In this document: positions 15,787-25,340 of the stretch, in pieces
Position numbering within the stretch: position 1 is the first letter of the stretch
Layout: the number at the start of each line of letters is the position of its first letter
NCBI GenBank assembly: GCA_019118935.1
Contig: DWXY01000141.1
Span: 1-46,324 of the forward strand
Length of the DNA: 46,324 nucleotides
Direction of reading: 5' to 3'
Source of the DNA: Candidatus Oscillibacter pullicola
GTDB taxonomy: Bacteria; Bacillota; Clostridia; Oscillospirales; Oscillospiraceae
Translations under genes and position numbers: made by a program
The notes under the pieces: model-generated
Told to the model about the DNA's origin: nothing
Databases searched by the model: none
The model's input: the letters and a program-made list of their open reading frames with translations, nothing else

Positions 15787-16173
15787 TCATGTCTCTCCGC
15801 CGTACTCCCGGCGGTATTCCTCCAGCTCCTCCGCGTCCCGGTCGTCCAGGGCGTGGGTGCCGCCCCGGCCCTCCATGTGGTGGGTCAGCTCGTGGGAGAG
15901 GGTGGTGTACAGCTCGTCCTCCCAGATTTGTTCATCCCAGTCCTCCCGCTCCGCCAGGGCGGCAAAAGAGCCGTAGTACAGGTTGATATACTGGCCCAGC
16001 AGATCGTCGCAGTACTCCCCCAGGATATACATCTCGCCCTCCGGGAATTCGGGGTCCGGCTTGGCCTCCTCCAGCAGATTCACCCCGCCGTTGAGGCCGT
16101 CGAACAGCGCCTCCGGGAAGCTGTCCGCCATGTTGTCCAGCAGGTCGTTCACCTCATCGATGGTCAGGGTCAT
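15787..16173 (-). CDS. Small zincin-like metallopeptidase family protein
   Basis: A 128-residue acidic protein. The motif LSHELTHHMEG near residues 91-101 is an HExxH zinc site (HELTHH), placing it with the small, soluble metallopeptidase-family proteins that occur as near-single-domain enzymes. No signal peptide is seen. AAAGGAG precedes the ATG. The start overlaps the end of the preceding gene by 20 nt, so it is translationally coupled to that unrecognised protein and probably part of the Tex transcript. The physiological substrate is unknown. Confidence 0.75.
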   Translation of the reverse strand: MTLTIDEVNDLLDNMADSFPEALFDGLNGGVNLLEEAKPDPEFPEGEMYILGEYCDDLLGQYINLYYGSFAALAEREDWDEQIWEDELYTTLSHELTHHMEGRGGTHALDDRDAEELEEYRREYGGET

Positions 16174-16879
16174 CTCCAGTCTCTCCTTTCTCAGGCCATA
16201 GCCGGGGCTGCCTGTCCAGCTGCTCTGTCAACAGACGCCTCGTCTCCTGATACTGCTCAGAAACGTTCAGGTGGGCCAGCAGCTCCCTGCCATGCTCCGT
16301 TCTTCCCAGGGCGGCCGCCAGAAACGCGGCGGAGATGGTCAGCTGCGTCCCCTGGGTAAATCGAACATAGGGATCCTCCAGTGCTGTCTCCATGGACCGC
16401 AGCAGCGCTTCCGGCCGGGCAGTCCCGGCATAGTAGCGCCGGGACAGCGGGAGCAGGGCCAGAATCGCCCGGCGGTGCTCCCGCAGGATCGCCTTGCGAT
16501 CCCGGCCCCAGGCGTTGAATGTCACCCGATCCCGGGCCTGACCGGTGCTCTTCACAAAGTCCGGGGATACCTCCCACACATCCTGGCGGGCGGATCGATC
16601 CGTCCGGTGCCAGGCCAGGCGCTTCCCGGAAAGGTGCGGCGCGAAGTCAAAGGCCCAGCCCCACTGCAGAGTGCCGGAGCTCTGGTTGATCAGGAACACC
16701 CGCACCATCCGCCGCCGGTGATCCTCCCAGGGTCCCGCCCAGAAATAGTTTCCCAGATAGGAGAGCCCCAGTTCCCGCTCCAGCAGGGGCGAAAACGCCT
16801 CGTCCATCAGAGCCTTCCATTCAGTCGGCGTCAAAACGAGGCTGTCTCCGCCGCGGAGCCAGCGGTCCCAAACGGCCAT
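16154..16879 (-). CDS. Unrecognised protein of 241 residues
   Basis: I do not recognise this family. The protein is soluble, Arg- and Trp-rich, without signal peptide or membrane helices. The middle part (YLGNYFWAGPWEDHRRRMVR, then VFLINQSSGTLQWGWAFDFA) looks like a beta-rich domain, vaguely reminiscent of DUF4304-like proteins. The second half is helical (REHRRAILALLPLSRRYYAG; ELLAHLNVSEQYQETRRLLT). GGAGGGG lies 7 nt before the ATG. It sits 22 nt after tex and overlaps the metallopeptidase gene by 20 nt. The coding reading is supported by the good ribosome site, the overlap and codon pattern. Confidence 0.7.
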   Translation of the reverse strand: MAVWDRWLRGGDSLVLTPTEWKALMDEAFSPLLERELGLSYLGNYFWAGPWEDHRRRMVRVFLINQSSGTLQWGWAFDFAPHLSGKRLAWHRTDRSARQDVWEVSPDFVKSTGQARDRVTFNAWGRDRKAILREHRRAILALLPLSRRYYAGTARPEALLRSMETALEDPYVRFTQGTQLTISAAFLAAALGRTEHGRELLAHLNVSEQYQETRRLLTEQLDRQPRLWPEKGETGDDPDHR

Positions 16880-16901
16880 CTATGTCCCCTCCTGTCCCGG
16901 T

Positions 16902-19070
<2,169 letters not shown>

Positions 19071-19171
19071 GGGGTGTGATTCTTCCTTTTCTGTGAAATG
19101 GGGCGGCTGTCTGCCGCCGGGGAAATACGGTCATTGGGATGGCTGGGCAGATGCACCCGCTGCTGGGTGGG

Positions 19172-19310
19172 AGGGGCCGCCGAACGGCGGCCGGGAGGGG
19201 ATCTGCTCCCGCAGGGGGGCTTGTTCAGCGGGGATGCACCCCCCATTTCTCTTTTGTCGTGCCAAAAGAGAAACGGGCCGTGCACGGTCCAAAGAGAAAA
19301 ACGTTTGGCG
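19172..19310 (+). repeat. Dispersed repeat, left inverted copy
   Basis: The copy begins GGGGCCGCCG, includes ATCTGCTCCCGCAGGGG, a C-run before an 11-bp perfect hairpin (TTTCTCTTTTG 19246-19256 with CAAAAGAGAAA 19263-19273), then a CGTGCACGG patch and AAAGAGAAAAACGTTTGGCG. It matches the right copy in reverse orientation with small indels. Confidence 0.6.
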
Positions 19311-19721
19311 CGCTCCGGTGCAGTGGCCCTCCGCGCGACGGGGGTTGACGGATCGGTGCAAGCGCCGATTTGGCCTTGCCTTCAGGCACGCTTGGGTCTT
19401 CTGCGAGGTCAATACTGCCGTCCCGTGGCAGAAGGTACAGAGGTCGTCGGGGTACAAAGGCGCATTTGACCAGCTTCTCTTTCCGCGCGTTCCGCTTCGC
19501 TACGCGCTGCTCTGGCGGGCGTAGGAGTTGTTGCGTTAGCCCATGTTGAGACTCTCATCAACAACCGGCCAGCGGCAGCGAAAAGAGGAGCAGCAGGTAT
19601 CCCGGAATTCCCCGGGCTGGAGGTTTCCCCAAGGGCAGCGCGTTTCCGTCCCTGATTGCCGCAAGGGACTGCCAGCCTTCCCCCGCCGGCGGCAGGAGGT
19701 CTGCGCCTGCGCAGACCGACC

Positions 19722-19845
19722 CGCCGAAACATTTTTTCTTTTCCACCGGGCGCGGCGCATTTTCTTTTTGATGTCTCAAAAAGAAAATGGGGGGGCGCAT
19801 CCCCTGCGGGAGCAGATACCCCCGAGGCCGCCGCCCGGCGGCCCC
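19722..19845 (-). repeat. Dispersed repeat, right inverted copy
   Basis: On the minus strand it carries the same succession: GGGGCCGCCG, ATCTGCTCCCGCAGGGG, a C-run, a 14-bp perfect hairpin (19758-19771 with 19776-19789, CATTTTCTTTTTGA), a GCGCCCGG patch and AAAAGAAAAAATGTTTCGGCG. Confidence 0.6.
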
Positions 19846-19942
19846 GCCTCTCCGAAGGGACGCTTATTCACCAGTCCCTTCCCTTCGGAAAGCGGGAATC
19901 CATACTCCAAGCGGCGTATTCCCAGCTCGGAGATTCCCCTTC

Positions 19943-21427
19943 TTATTTATGATACAGCTTCTTCGTCTCGTACCGTGCCTCGCAGCTGACGTTGATGCCC
20001 AGGCGGCGCAGAAGGTTCTCGTCCACCTCGCTGAGGATTACCGTGAAGTGGGCGTCACAGCCCCGGAGCTTGGGCAGCTGCTGCTGGGCCAGCTCCGCCA
20101 GGGGGTTGGTGAGGGCGGAGATGGTGAGGGCCATCAGCACCTCGTCTGTGTGGAGGCGGGGGTTCTTGTGGCCCAGGTACTGGGTCTTCAGCCGGCACAC
20201 CGGCTCCAGCACCTGGGCAGAGATCAGCTCGAACTGGTCGCCGATGCCGCCCACGGCCTTCATGGCGTTCAGCAGCAGGGCGGAGGCCGCCCCCAGGGTG
20301 TCGGAGGTCTTGCCGGTGACCACCCGGCCGTCCGGCAGCACCATGGCGCCGGCGGGGCCGCCGGTGGTCTCCGCCTTCAGCAGCGCGGCGGACACCGCCG
20401 GGCAGATGTCCGGCGTGACGTTCGCCTGCTGCATCACCAGCTCCAGCTTCCGCACCGGCTCGTCCCCGGCCTTGCCCCGCAGCCGCTCCACACAGGCGGT
20501 GTAGTACCGCCGCAGGATCTCCATCCGGCTGGCGGCGCAGCACACCGCGTCGTCGCAGATGCAGTTGCCCGCCATGTTCACCCCCATGTCCGTGGGGGAG
20601 CGGTAGGGGGACGTGCCCTGGATCTTCTCAAAAATGGCATTCAGCACCGGGAAGATCTCCACGTCCCGGTTGTAGTTCACCGCCGTCTTGCCGTAGGCCT
20701 CCAGGTGGAAGGGGTCGATCATGTTCACGTCGTTCAGATCCGCCGTGGCGGCCTCATAGGCCAGGTTCACCGGGTGCTTCAGGGGCAGGTTCCAGATGGG
20801 GAAGGTCTCAAACTTGGCATAGCCGGAGGCGATGCCCCGCTTGTAGTCATGGTAGAGCTGGGAGAGGCAGGTGGCCATCTTGCCGCTGCCGGGGCCCGGC
20901 GCCGTTACCACCACCAGCGGGTGCGTGGTCTCCACGTACTCATTCTTTCCAAGGCCCTCGTCGCTGACGATGTGCTGCACGTCGGAGGGGTAGCCCGCGA
21001 TGGGGTAGTGGCGGTAGCACCGGATGCCCAGGGTGGTCAGCCGCTTCAAAAAGGCGTCCGCCGCCCCCTGGCCGCTGTACCGGCTCATCACCACGCCGCC
21101 CACATAGAAGCCCATGCCCCGGAAGATGTCGATCAGCCGCAGCACGTCGTCGTCATAGGTGATGCCCAGGTCTCCCCGAACCTTGTTCTTCTCGATGTCC
21201 GCGGCGTTGATGGCGATGAGGATCTCCACGTCGTCCTGCAGCTGCTGGAGCATCCGGATCTTGCTGTCCGGCTCGAACCCCGGCAGCACCCGGGAGGCGT
21301 GGTAATCGTCGAACAGCTTGCCGCCGAACTCCAGATACAGCTTGCCGCCGAACTGGGCGATGCGCTTTTTGATCTGCTCGGACTGGGTGGTGAGGTATTT
21401 CTGATTGTCAAAACCGATGGCCGCCAT
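19943..21427 (-). CDS. DUF1846 domain-containing protein
   Basis: A 494-residue cytoplasmic protein of the conserved, largely uncharacterised DUF1846 family. It opens with GFDNQKYLTTQSEQIKKRIA and FGGKLYLEFGGKLFDDYHAS, both family hallmarks. VVVTAPGPGSGKMATCLSQ near residue 175 looks like a P-loop-like nucleotide site, followed by KFETFPIWNLPLKHPVNLAY. The length is normal. GGGGAG lies 7 nt before the ATG. The gene is monocistronic, divergent from purA, and its -10 box is embedded in a GTGATA/TATCAC dyad. Its function remains unknown; the NTP-binding reading is inference from the Gly-rich loop. Confidence 0.9.
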   Translation of the reverse strand: MAAIGFDNQKYLTTQSEQIKKRIAQFGGKLYLEFGGKLFDDYHASRVLPGFEPDSKIRMLQQLQDDVEILIAINAADIEKNKVRGDLGITYDDDVLRLIDIFRGMGFYVGGVVMSRYSGQGAADAFLKRLTTLGIRCYRHYPIAGYPSDVQHIVSDEGLGKNEYVETTHPLVVVTAPGPGSGKMATCLSQLYHDYKRGIASGYAKFETFPIWNLPLKHPVNLAYEAATADLNDVNMIDPFHLEAYGKTAVNYNRDVEIFPVLNAIFEKIQGTSPYRSPTDMGVNMAGNCICDDAVCCAASRMEILRRYYTACVERLRGKAGDEPVRKLELVMQQANVTPDICPAVSAALLKAETTGGPAGAMVLPDGRVVTGKTSDTLGAASALLLNAMKAVGGIGDQFELISAQVLEPVCRLKTQYLGHKNPRLHTDEVLMALTISALTNPLAELAQQQLPKLRGCDAHFTVILSEVDENLLRRLGINVSCEARYETKKLYHK

Positions 21428-21464
21428 AAAGACTCCCCTTTTCTCTCTGGTTGTTCAAAATCCG

Positions 21465-21498
21465 GTGATAGTATATCACACCCTGTCCCGTTTTGGAA
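21465..21498 (-). promoter_or_regulatory. Predicted DUF1846 promoter with embedded dyad
   Basis: TTCCAA (21493-21498) and TATACT (21470-21475) on the minus strand, 17-bp spacer. The -10 overlaps the perfect inverted repeat GTGATA-GTA-TATCAC (21465-21479), a plausible repressor site. Confidence 0.5.
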
Positions 21499-21538
21499 GT
21501 GGAGAACCAGGGCTTTTCCGCAGCTGCTTGACCGCACC

Positions 21539-21567
21539 TTGCAGGCGCCCTTCTGCTGTGATAAAAT
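21539..21567 (+). promoter_or_regulatory. Distal promoter upstream of purA
   Basis: TTGCAG (21539-21544) and TAAAAT (21562-21567) with a 17-bp spacer; start near 21574. It would produce the candidate structured RNA below. Confidence 0.5.
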
Positions 21568-21573
21568 CAGAAA

Positions 21574-21740
21574 AGCAGATGGGAAGTGTGCGGGACGGGT
21601 CACACGGCGGCGGGATTTCATGTGTACGGCGCCGAGCCGAATCCCGATATGCAGGGCGCGCCGTAGTACCCGGAAGTGGGCTGAGAAGGAGTCGGTTTCA
21701 GCCCGGATCCTGGAAAGGTCAACCTATTAGGAGGATTTAT
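21574..21740 (+). ncRNA. Candidate structured leader or small RNA upstream of purA
   Basis: The segment has no credible reading frame but several nested pairings: GTGTG/CACAC (about 21588-21604), TACGGCGC with GCGCCGTA (about 21624-21668), and GGGCTGA with TCAGCCC around an AAGGAG-containing loop (about 21677-21703). An AGGAGG follows near 21730. It matches no riboswitch class that I recognise; a TPP-like CTGAGA is present but the rest of that fold is missing. It could be a cis-element for purA or an independent small RNA. Confidence 0.3.
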
Positions 21741-21762
21741 CTTCAACATAATCACTTTGTTC

Positions 21763-21791
21763 TTTACTTATAAAATAACTGCCGGTATAAT
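21763..21791 (+). promoter_or_regulatory. Proximal purA promoter
   Basis: TTTACT (21763-21768) and consensus TATAAT (21786-21791) with a 17-bp spacer; start near 21798, about 60 nt before the purA ATG. Confidence 0.65.
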
Positions 21792-21858
21792 AAAAAAGGT
21801 TGGGCTTGTGTGCCTGATCCGGCATTTTTTTGTAAAACAAACCGGGAGGTTTTTGGAT

Positions 21859-23133
21859 ATGTCAAATTGTGCCATCGTGGGAATCAACTGGGGAGACGAG
21901 GGCAAGGGCCGCATGGTGGACCTGGTGACCGCGGATTACGACGTGGTGGTCCGCTATCAGGGCGGCGGCAACGCCGGCCACACCGTGGTGAACGAGTTCG
22001 GCAAGTTCGCCCTGCACCTGCTGCCCTCCGGCATCTTCCGCAAGGGCGTGGTGAACATCCTGGGCAACGGCGTGGCCCTGGACTGCGAGAGCCTGTGGAC
22101 CGAGATGTCCGACGTCATGGGCAAGGGCGTGGCCATCACGCCGGAGAACCTGAAGATCAGCGACCGGGCGTCTCTGCTGCTGCCCTGGCACCGGGACCTG
22201 GACTCCCTGGAGGAGGCCCGCCTGGCGGACAAGAAGTACGGCTCCACCAAGCAGGGCATCGCGCCGTTCTATTCGGACAAGTACCAGAAGAAGACCGTCA
22301 TGGCCGGCGAGCTGCTGTATCCGGAAAAGCTCTGGGATCATCTGGCGGGCATTCTGGAGTGGAAGAACCTGACGCTGGAGCGGGTCTACGGCGCCAAGCC
22401 CTATACCATGGATGACCTGAAGGCCTGGGTGGCGGAGTTCGGCGAGAAGATCAAGCCCTTCATCTGCGACACCGGCGCCTTCCTGCGCCAGGCCCAGGCC
22501 GAGGGCAAACAGATCCTGTTTGAGGCCCAGCTGGGCTCCCTGCGGGATCTGGACTACGGCATCTATCCTTACACCACCTCCTCCAACCCCATCGCGGCGT
22601 ACGCCCCCGTGGGCTCCGGCCTGCCCACAGCCAAGCTGGACAAGATCATCGGCGTGGTGAAGGCCTACTCCTCCTGCGTGGGAGAGGGTCCCTTCACCTG
22701 CGAGTGGTTCGGCGAAGAGGCGGAGAAGCTGCGGGAGGCCGGCGGCGAGTACGGCGCCAAGACCGGCCGGCCCCGCCGGGTGGGTCCCATCGACATCGTG
22801 GCCACCCGCTACGGCATCCAGTGCCAGGGAGCCACGGACATCGCCCTGACCAAGCTGGATGTGCTCAGCTACATGGATGAGATCCCCATCTGCGCCCGGT
22901 ATGAGCTGAACGGGCAGGAGACCGACGCGTTCCCCTTCCCCGCCGTGCTGCCGGACGCCAAGCCCGTCATGACCGCCATGCCCGGCTGGAAGTGCGATAT
23001 TTCCGGCGTCCGGAAGTGGGAGGACCTGCCGGAGGCGGCCCGGAACTATGTGGAATACGTGGAGCGGGAGATCGGCTGCCGCATCACCTACGTCTCCGTC
23101 GGGCCGGAAAGAGACTCTATCATCATCCGATGA
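21859..23133 (+). CDS. purA: Adenylosuccinate synthetase
   Basis: A 424-residue cytosolic enzyme that joins IMP and aspartate with GTP, the first step from IMP to AMP. The N-terminal GTP/IMP site reads GINWGDEGKGRMVDLVTADY, followed by YQGGGNAGHTV with the catalytic His. KYGSTKQGIAPFYSDK, SSCVGEGPF and KTGRPRRVGPIDIVATRYG are standard family blocks. GGGAGG lies 9 nt before the ATG at 21859; the longer frame begins inside the promoter. It is followed by a hairpin ladder and purB, the next enzyme of the pathway, on the same strand. Confidence 0.97.
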   Translation: MSNCAIVGINWGDEGKGRMVDLVTADYDVVVRYQGGGNAGHTVVNEFGKFALHLLPSGIFRKGVVNILGNGVALDCESLWTEMSDVMGKGVAITPENLKISDRASLLLPWHRDLDSLEEARLADKKYGSTKQGIAPFYSDKYQKKTVMAGELLYPEKLWDHLAGILEWKNLTLERVYGAKPYTMDDLKAWVAEFGEKIKPFICDTGAFLRQAQAEGKQILFEAQLGSLRDLDYGIYPYTTSSNPIAAYAPVGSGLPTAKLDKIIGVVKAYSSCVGEGPFTCEWFGEEAEKLREAGGEYGAKTGRPRRVGPIDIVATRYGIQCQGATDIALTKLDVLSYMDEIPICARYELNGQETDAFPFPAVLPDAKPVMTAMPGWKCDISGVRKWEDLPEAARNYVEYVEREIGCRITYVSVGPERDSIIIR

Positions 23134-23137
23134 ATTC

Positions 23138-23283
23138 GAGGGGGAGCTGGCTCCCCCTCAATCTCCCCCACCACCAGTGACGCGGCGTCACTGGCGTGTG
23201 CGCCCAGGGCGCACAGGTCAAAGTATTTTCGGCAGGCACATGTCCTGCCGAAAATGATTTTAATAATCCGGCTCCGCCGGATT
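23138..23283. repeat. Ladder of five perfect hairpins between purA and purB
   Basis: Five consecutive perfect inverted repeats occupy this gap. They are GAGGGGGAGC (23138-23159, 10 bp), CCAGTGACGC (23174-23194, 10 bp), TGTGCGCCC (23197-23215, 9 bp), ATTTTCGGCAGG with a CACATGT loop (23225-23255, 12 bp) and AATCCGGC (23265-23283, 8 bp). Only the fourth is followed by a T-rich stretch and could terminate purA. The rest have tiny loops and no T-run. Confidence 0.8.
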
Positions 23284-23288
23284 CGGCG

Positions 23289-23320
23289 TCTCCACTCTCC
23301 ACTCTTTAACTCTCTATTCT
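23289..23320. repeat. Pyrimidine-rich CTCTCCACTC repeat
   Basis: A run of near-identical ACTCTCC/ACTCTTT units directly before the purB ribosome site. Related units in both orientations occur at 41351-41414. Confidence 0.6.
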
Positions 23321-23339
23321 CAAAAAGGTGGTTACGGCT

Positions 23340-24758
23340 ATGTCCAAAGATCGTTACGAATCCCCCCTGGCGTCCCGGTACGCCTCGGCGTTCATGCTGC
23401 ACCTGTTCTCCCCCGACATGCGCTTTCAGACCTGGCGGCGGCTGTGGGTGGCTCTGGCCCGGGCGGAGCACAACCTGGGGCTCCCCATCACGGCGGAGCA
23501 GGTGGCGGAGCTGGAGGCCCACATCACCGATATCGACTATGATGTGGCGGCGGCACGGGAGAAGGAGGTCCGCCACGACGTGATGGCCCACGTCTACACC
23601 TACGGCAAGGCGGCGCCCTCCGCCGCGGGGATCATCCACCTGGGGGCCACCAGCTGCTACGTCACCGACAACGCGGACCTCATCATCTACCGGGAGGGCC
23701 TGCGGTACCTGCGGGGGGAGCTGCTGGCGGTGGTGGCCAATCTGGCCAAGTTCACGGACACCTACAAGGCCACCCCCACCCTGGGCTATACCCACTATCA
23801 GCCTGCCCAGCTGGTGACGGTGGGCAAGCGGGCCACCCTCTGGATGCAGGACCTGCTCTCCGACCTGGAGGAGCTGGACTTTGTCCTGGACCACATGAAG
23901 TTCCTGGGCTGCCGGGGTACCACCGGCACGGAGGCCAGCTTCCTGGACCTCTTTGACGGGGACGGTGCCAAGATCGACGAGATGAACCGCCAGATCGCGG
24001 CCGAGTTCGGCTTTGACACCTGCTTCGCCGTCTGCGGCCAAACTTATCCCCGGAAGGCGGACAGCCGCATCCTGAACTGCCTCTCCGCCATTGCCCAGAG
24101 CTGCTACCGCATGGCCAACGACATCCGTCTCCTCCAGCACGACCGGCAGGTGGAGGAGCCCTTTGAGAAGAATCAGATCGGCTCTTCCGCCATGGCCTAC
24201 AAGCGCAACCCCATGCGGTCCGAGCGGATCTGCTCCCTCAGCCGCTATCTGATGGCGGACGCCATGAACGCGCCCATGACCGCCTCCGTCCAGTGGCTGG
24301 AGCGGACGCTGGACGACTCCGCCAACCGCCGCATCTCCATGCCGGAGGGGTTCCTCTGCGCCGACGCCATCCTGCGCCTGGCCCAGAACGTCACCGACGG
24401 GCTCCACGTCAATGAGAAGATCGTGGACCGGACCTGCCGGGAGTATCTGCCCTTCATCGCCACGGAGAACCTGATGATGGAGGGCGTCAAGCGGGGCGGG
24501 GACCGGCAGGCACTCCACGAGATCATCCGCACCTGCTCCATGGCCGCCACCGCCCGGATGAAGGAGGGGGAGCCCTGCGACCTGCTCTCCCGCCTGGCGG
24601 CGGAACCCGCCTTCGGCATGACGGAGGCGGAGATGGAGGCCGTGCTGGACCCGAAGCTGTACATCGGCCGCTGTCCGGAGCAGGTGGACGCATTCCTGGC
24701 CCGGGTGCGGCCCCTGCTCTCCGGCGCCAGCCGGGAGGCCCCGGAGATCAGCCTCTGA
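23340..24758 (+). CDS. purB: Adenylosuccinate lyase
   Basis: A 472-residue cytosolic lyase of the fumarase/aspartase superfamily. It releases fumarate from adenylosuccinate and from SAICAR, so it acts twice in purine synthesis. Family blocks are THYQPAQLVTVGKRA (near residue 155), GTTGTEASFL (near 195) and the flexible active-site loop GSSAMAYKRNPMRSER (about residues 280-295), equivalent to the SSxMPxKxNP signature. The start at 23340 has AAGGTGG 8 nt upstream; an in-frame GTG at 23328 would overlap that ribosome site. A strong terminator follows. Confidence 0.97.
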   Translation: MSKDRYESPLASRYASAFMLHLFSPDMRFQTWRRLWVALARAEHNLGLPITAEQVAELEAHITDIDYDVAAAREKEVRHDVMAHVYTYGKAAPSAAGIIHLGATSCYVTDNADLIIYREGLRYLRGELLAVVANLAKFTDTYKATPTLGYTHYQPAQLVTVGKRATLWMQDLLSDLEELDFVLDHMKFLGCRGTTGTEASFLDLFDGDGAKIDEMNRQIAAEFGFDTCFAVCGQTYPRKADSRILNCLSAIAQSCYRMANDIRLLQHDRQVEEPFEKNQIGSSAMAYKRNPMRSERICSLSRYLMADAMNAPMTASVQWLERTLDDSANRRISMPEGFLCADAILRLAQNVTDGLHVNEKIVDRTCREYLPFIATENLMMEGVKRGGDRQALHEIIRTCSMAATARMKEGEPCDLLSRLAAEPAFGMTEAEMEAVLDPKLYIGRCPEQVDAFLARVRPLLSGASREAPEISL

Positions 24759-24778
24759 CTGTTTCATGCCGTCCGGGT

Positions 24779-24816
24779 GCCCCGCCCGCCGTCTCTGCGG
24801 CGGGCGGGGCGCTTTT
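24779..24816 (+). terminator. Terminator after purB
   Basis: GCCCCGCCCGCCG (24779-24791) pairs perfectly with 24798-24810 around TCTCTG, followed by GCTTTT. Confidence 0.9.
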
Positions 24817-24903
24817 CAGGGGGCACGCCTCCAGCCGCCCTGCAGTGAGAGAGGCTCAGAAAAGGTTGCCCAAAAAAATGCGGCGATTTTGTGTATTTTG
24901 ACG

Positions 24904-24933
24904 TTGACAGTGCGCCGCCGCCGGTGATACACT
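24904..24933 (+). promoter_or_regulatory. Promoter of the asnB T-box transcript
   Basis: Consensus TTGACA (24904-24909) and TACACT (24928-24933) with an 18-bp spacer; start near 24940. Confidence 0.65.
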
Positions 24934-24939
24934 GCTACC

Positions 24940-25243
24940 ATCGATTTCGAGATCGAGGCCAAATCCAAACATCAGCAAAGGCGTTGATGGAGAAAAGTAC
25001 CGTGGAAGTTCCGGTTCAGTGAGCGGGGGGCAGTGGAAACCCCGTACAAAGAGTCCACGGGAAGAACACTCCGTAGCTGCAATCCGAACGCGGGTCTCCG
25101 TTAGTAAGTGCGACGAGTTGTGATCGTTATCTCACACGGGCTTGTTGGAGCTTTGAAAGGGGTCCCCGCATGGGGGCAAATTAGGTGGCACCGCGGATCG
25201 CAGCTATTCGTCCTAAGATTTTAGGAGAAAGCTGCGTTTTTTT
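24940..25243 (+). promoter_or_regulatory. T-box leader (tRNA-Asn sensing)
   Basis: The leader carries the conserved T-box AGGTGGCACCGCGG (25183-25196) and a terminator (CGCAGCT 25199-25206 region with AGCTGCG 25230-25236, then seven T). In Stem I, CCGTGGA (25000-25006) pairs with TCCACGG (25054-25060). Below it is the specifier loop, with AGTA on the 5' side and GAAGAACA (25061-25068) on the 3' side, closed by GGAG/CTCC. The specifier therefore reads AAC (25065-25067) followed by A, an Asn codon. The T-box bulge TGGC complements GCCA, matching the G73 discriminator of tRNA-Asn. Uncharged tRNA-Asn would allow readthrough into asnB. Confidence 0.93.
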
Positions 25244-25340
25244 GTTATGCGGCCCATAACAAAAAGATTCCGGCGCCAGCGCCCCGCCCTTTGGGCGGCC
25301 GGCGGCTGATGCGCAAATTGATGCGGAGGTGCTTCTATCT

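Larger units (their letters stand above)
19071..19942. other. 870-nt non-coding block
   Basis: No gene with a ribosome site and recognisable product was found between tex and the DUF1846 gene. The translated frames are low-complexity and change frame at repeats. The block contains two inverted copies of one repeat (19172-19310 and 19722-19845), each with a hairpin rich in T/C and A/G, around a central spacer of about 410 nt. Upstream of tex no clear promoter could be assigned. Confidence 0.65.

Noticed and set aside
19079-19942. Possible small genes in the 870-nt block
   Set aside because: Candidate frames cross the inverted repeats, lack ribosome sites and have low-complexity translations. 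They follow the repeat, not a protein family.
21677-21725. TPP riboswitch suggested by GGGCTGAGA
   Set aside because: Only the CTGAGA-like piece matches. The conserved ACC-TTGAACCTGATC arm and GCGTAGGGA closing piece are missing, and the gene downstream is purA.
21590-21760. Purine, PRPP or ZTP riboswitch before purA
   Set aside because: None of the conserved junction or pseudoknot sequences of those classes is visible.
23138-23283. CRISPR-like array between purA and purB
   Set aside because: The five palindromes differ from each other in sequence, and there is no constant repeat with unique spacers. No cas gene is present.
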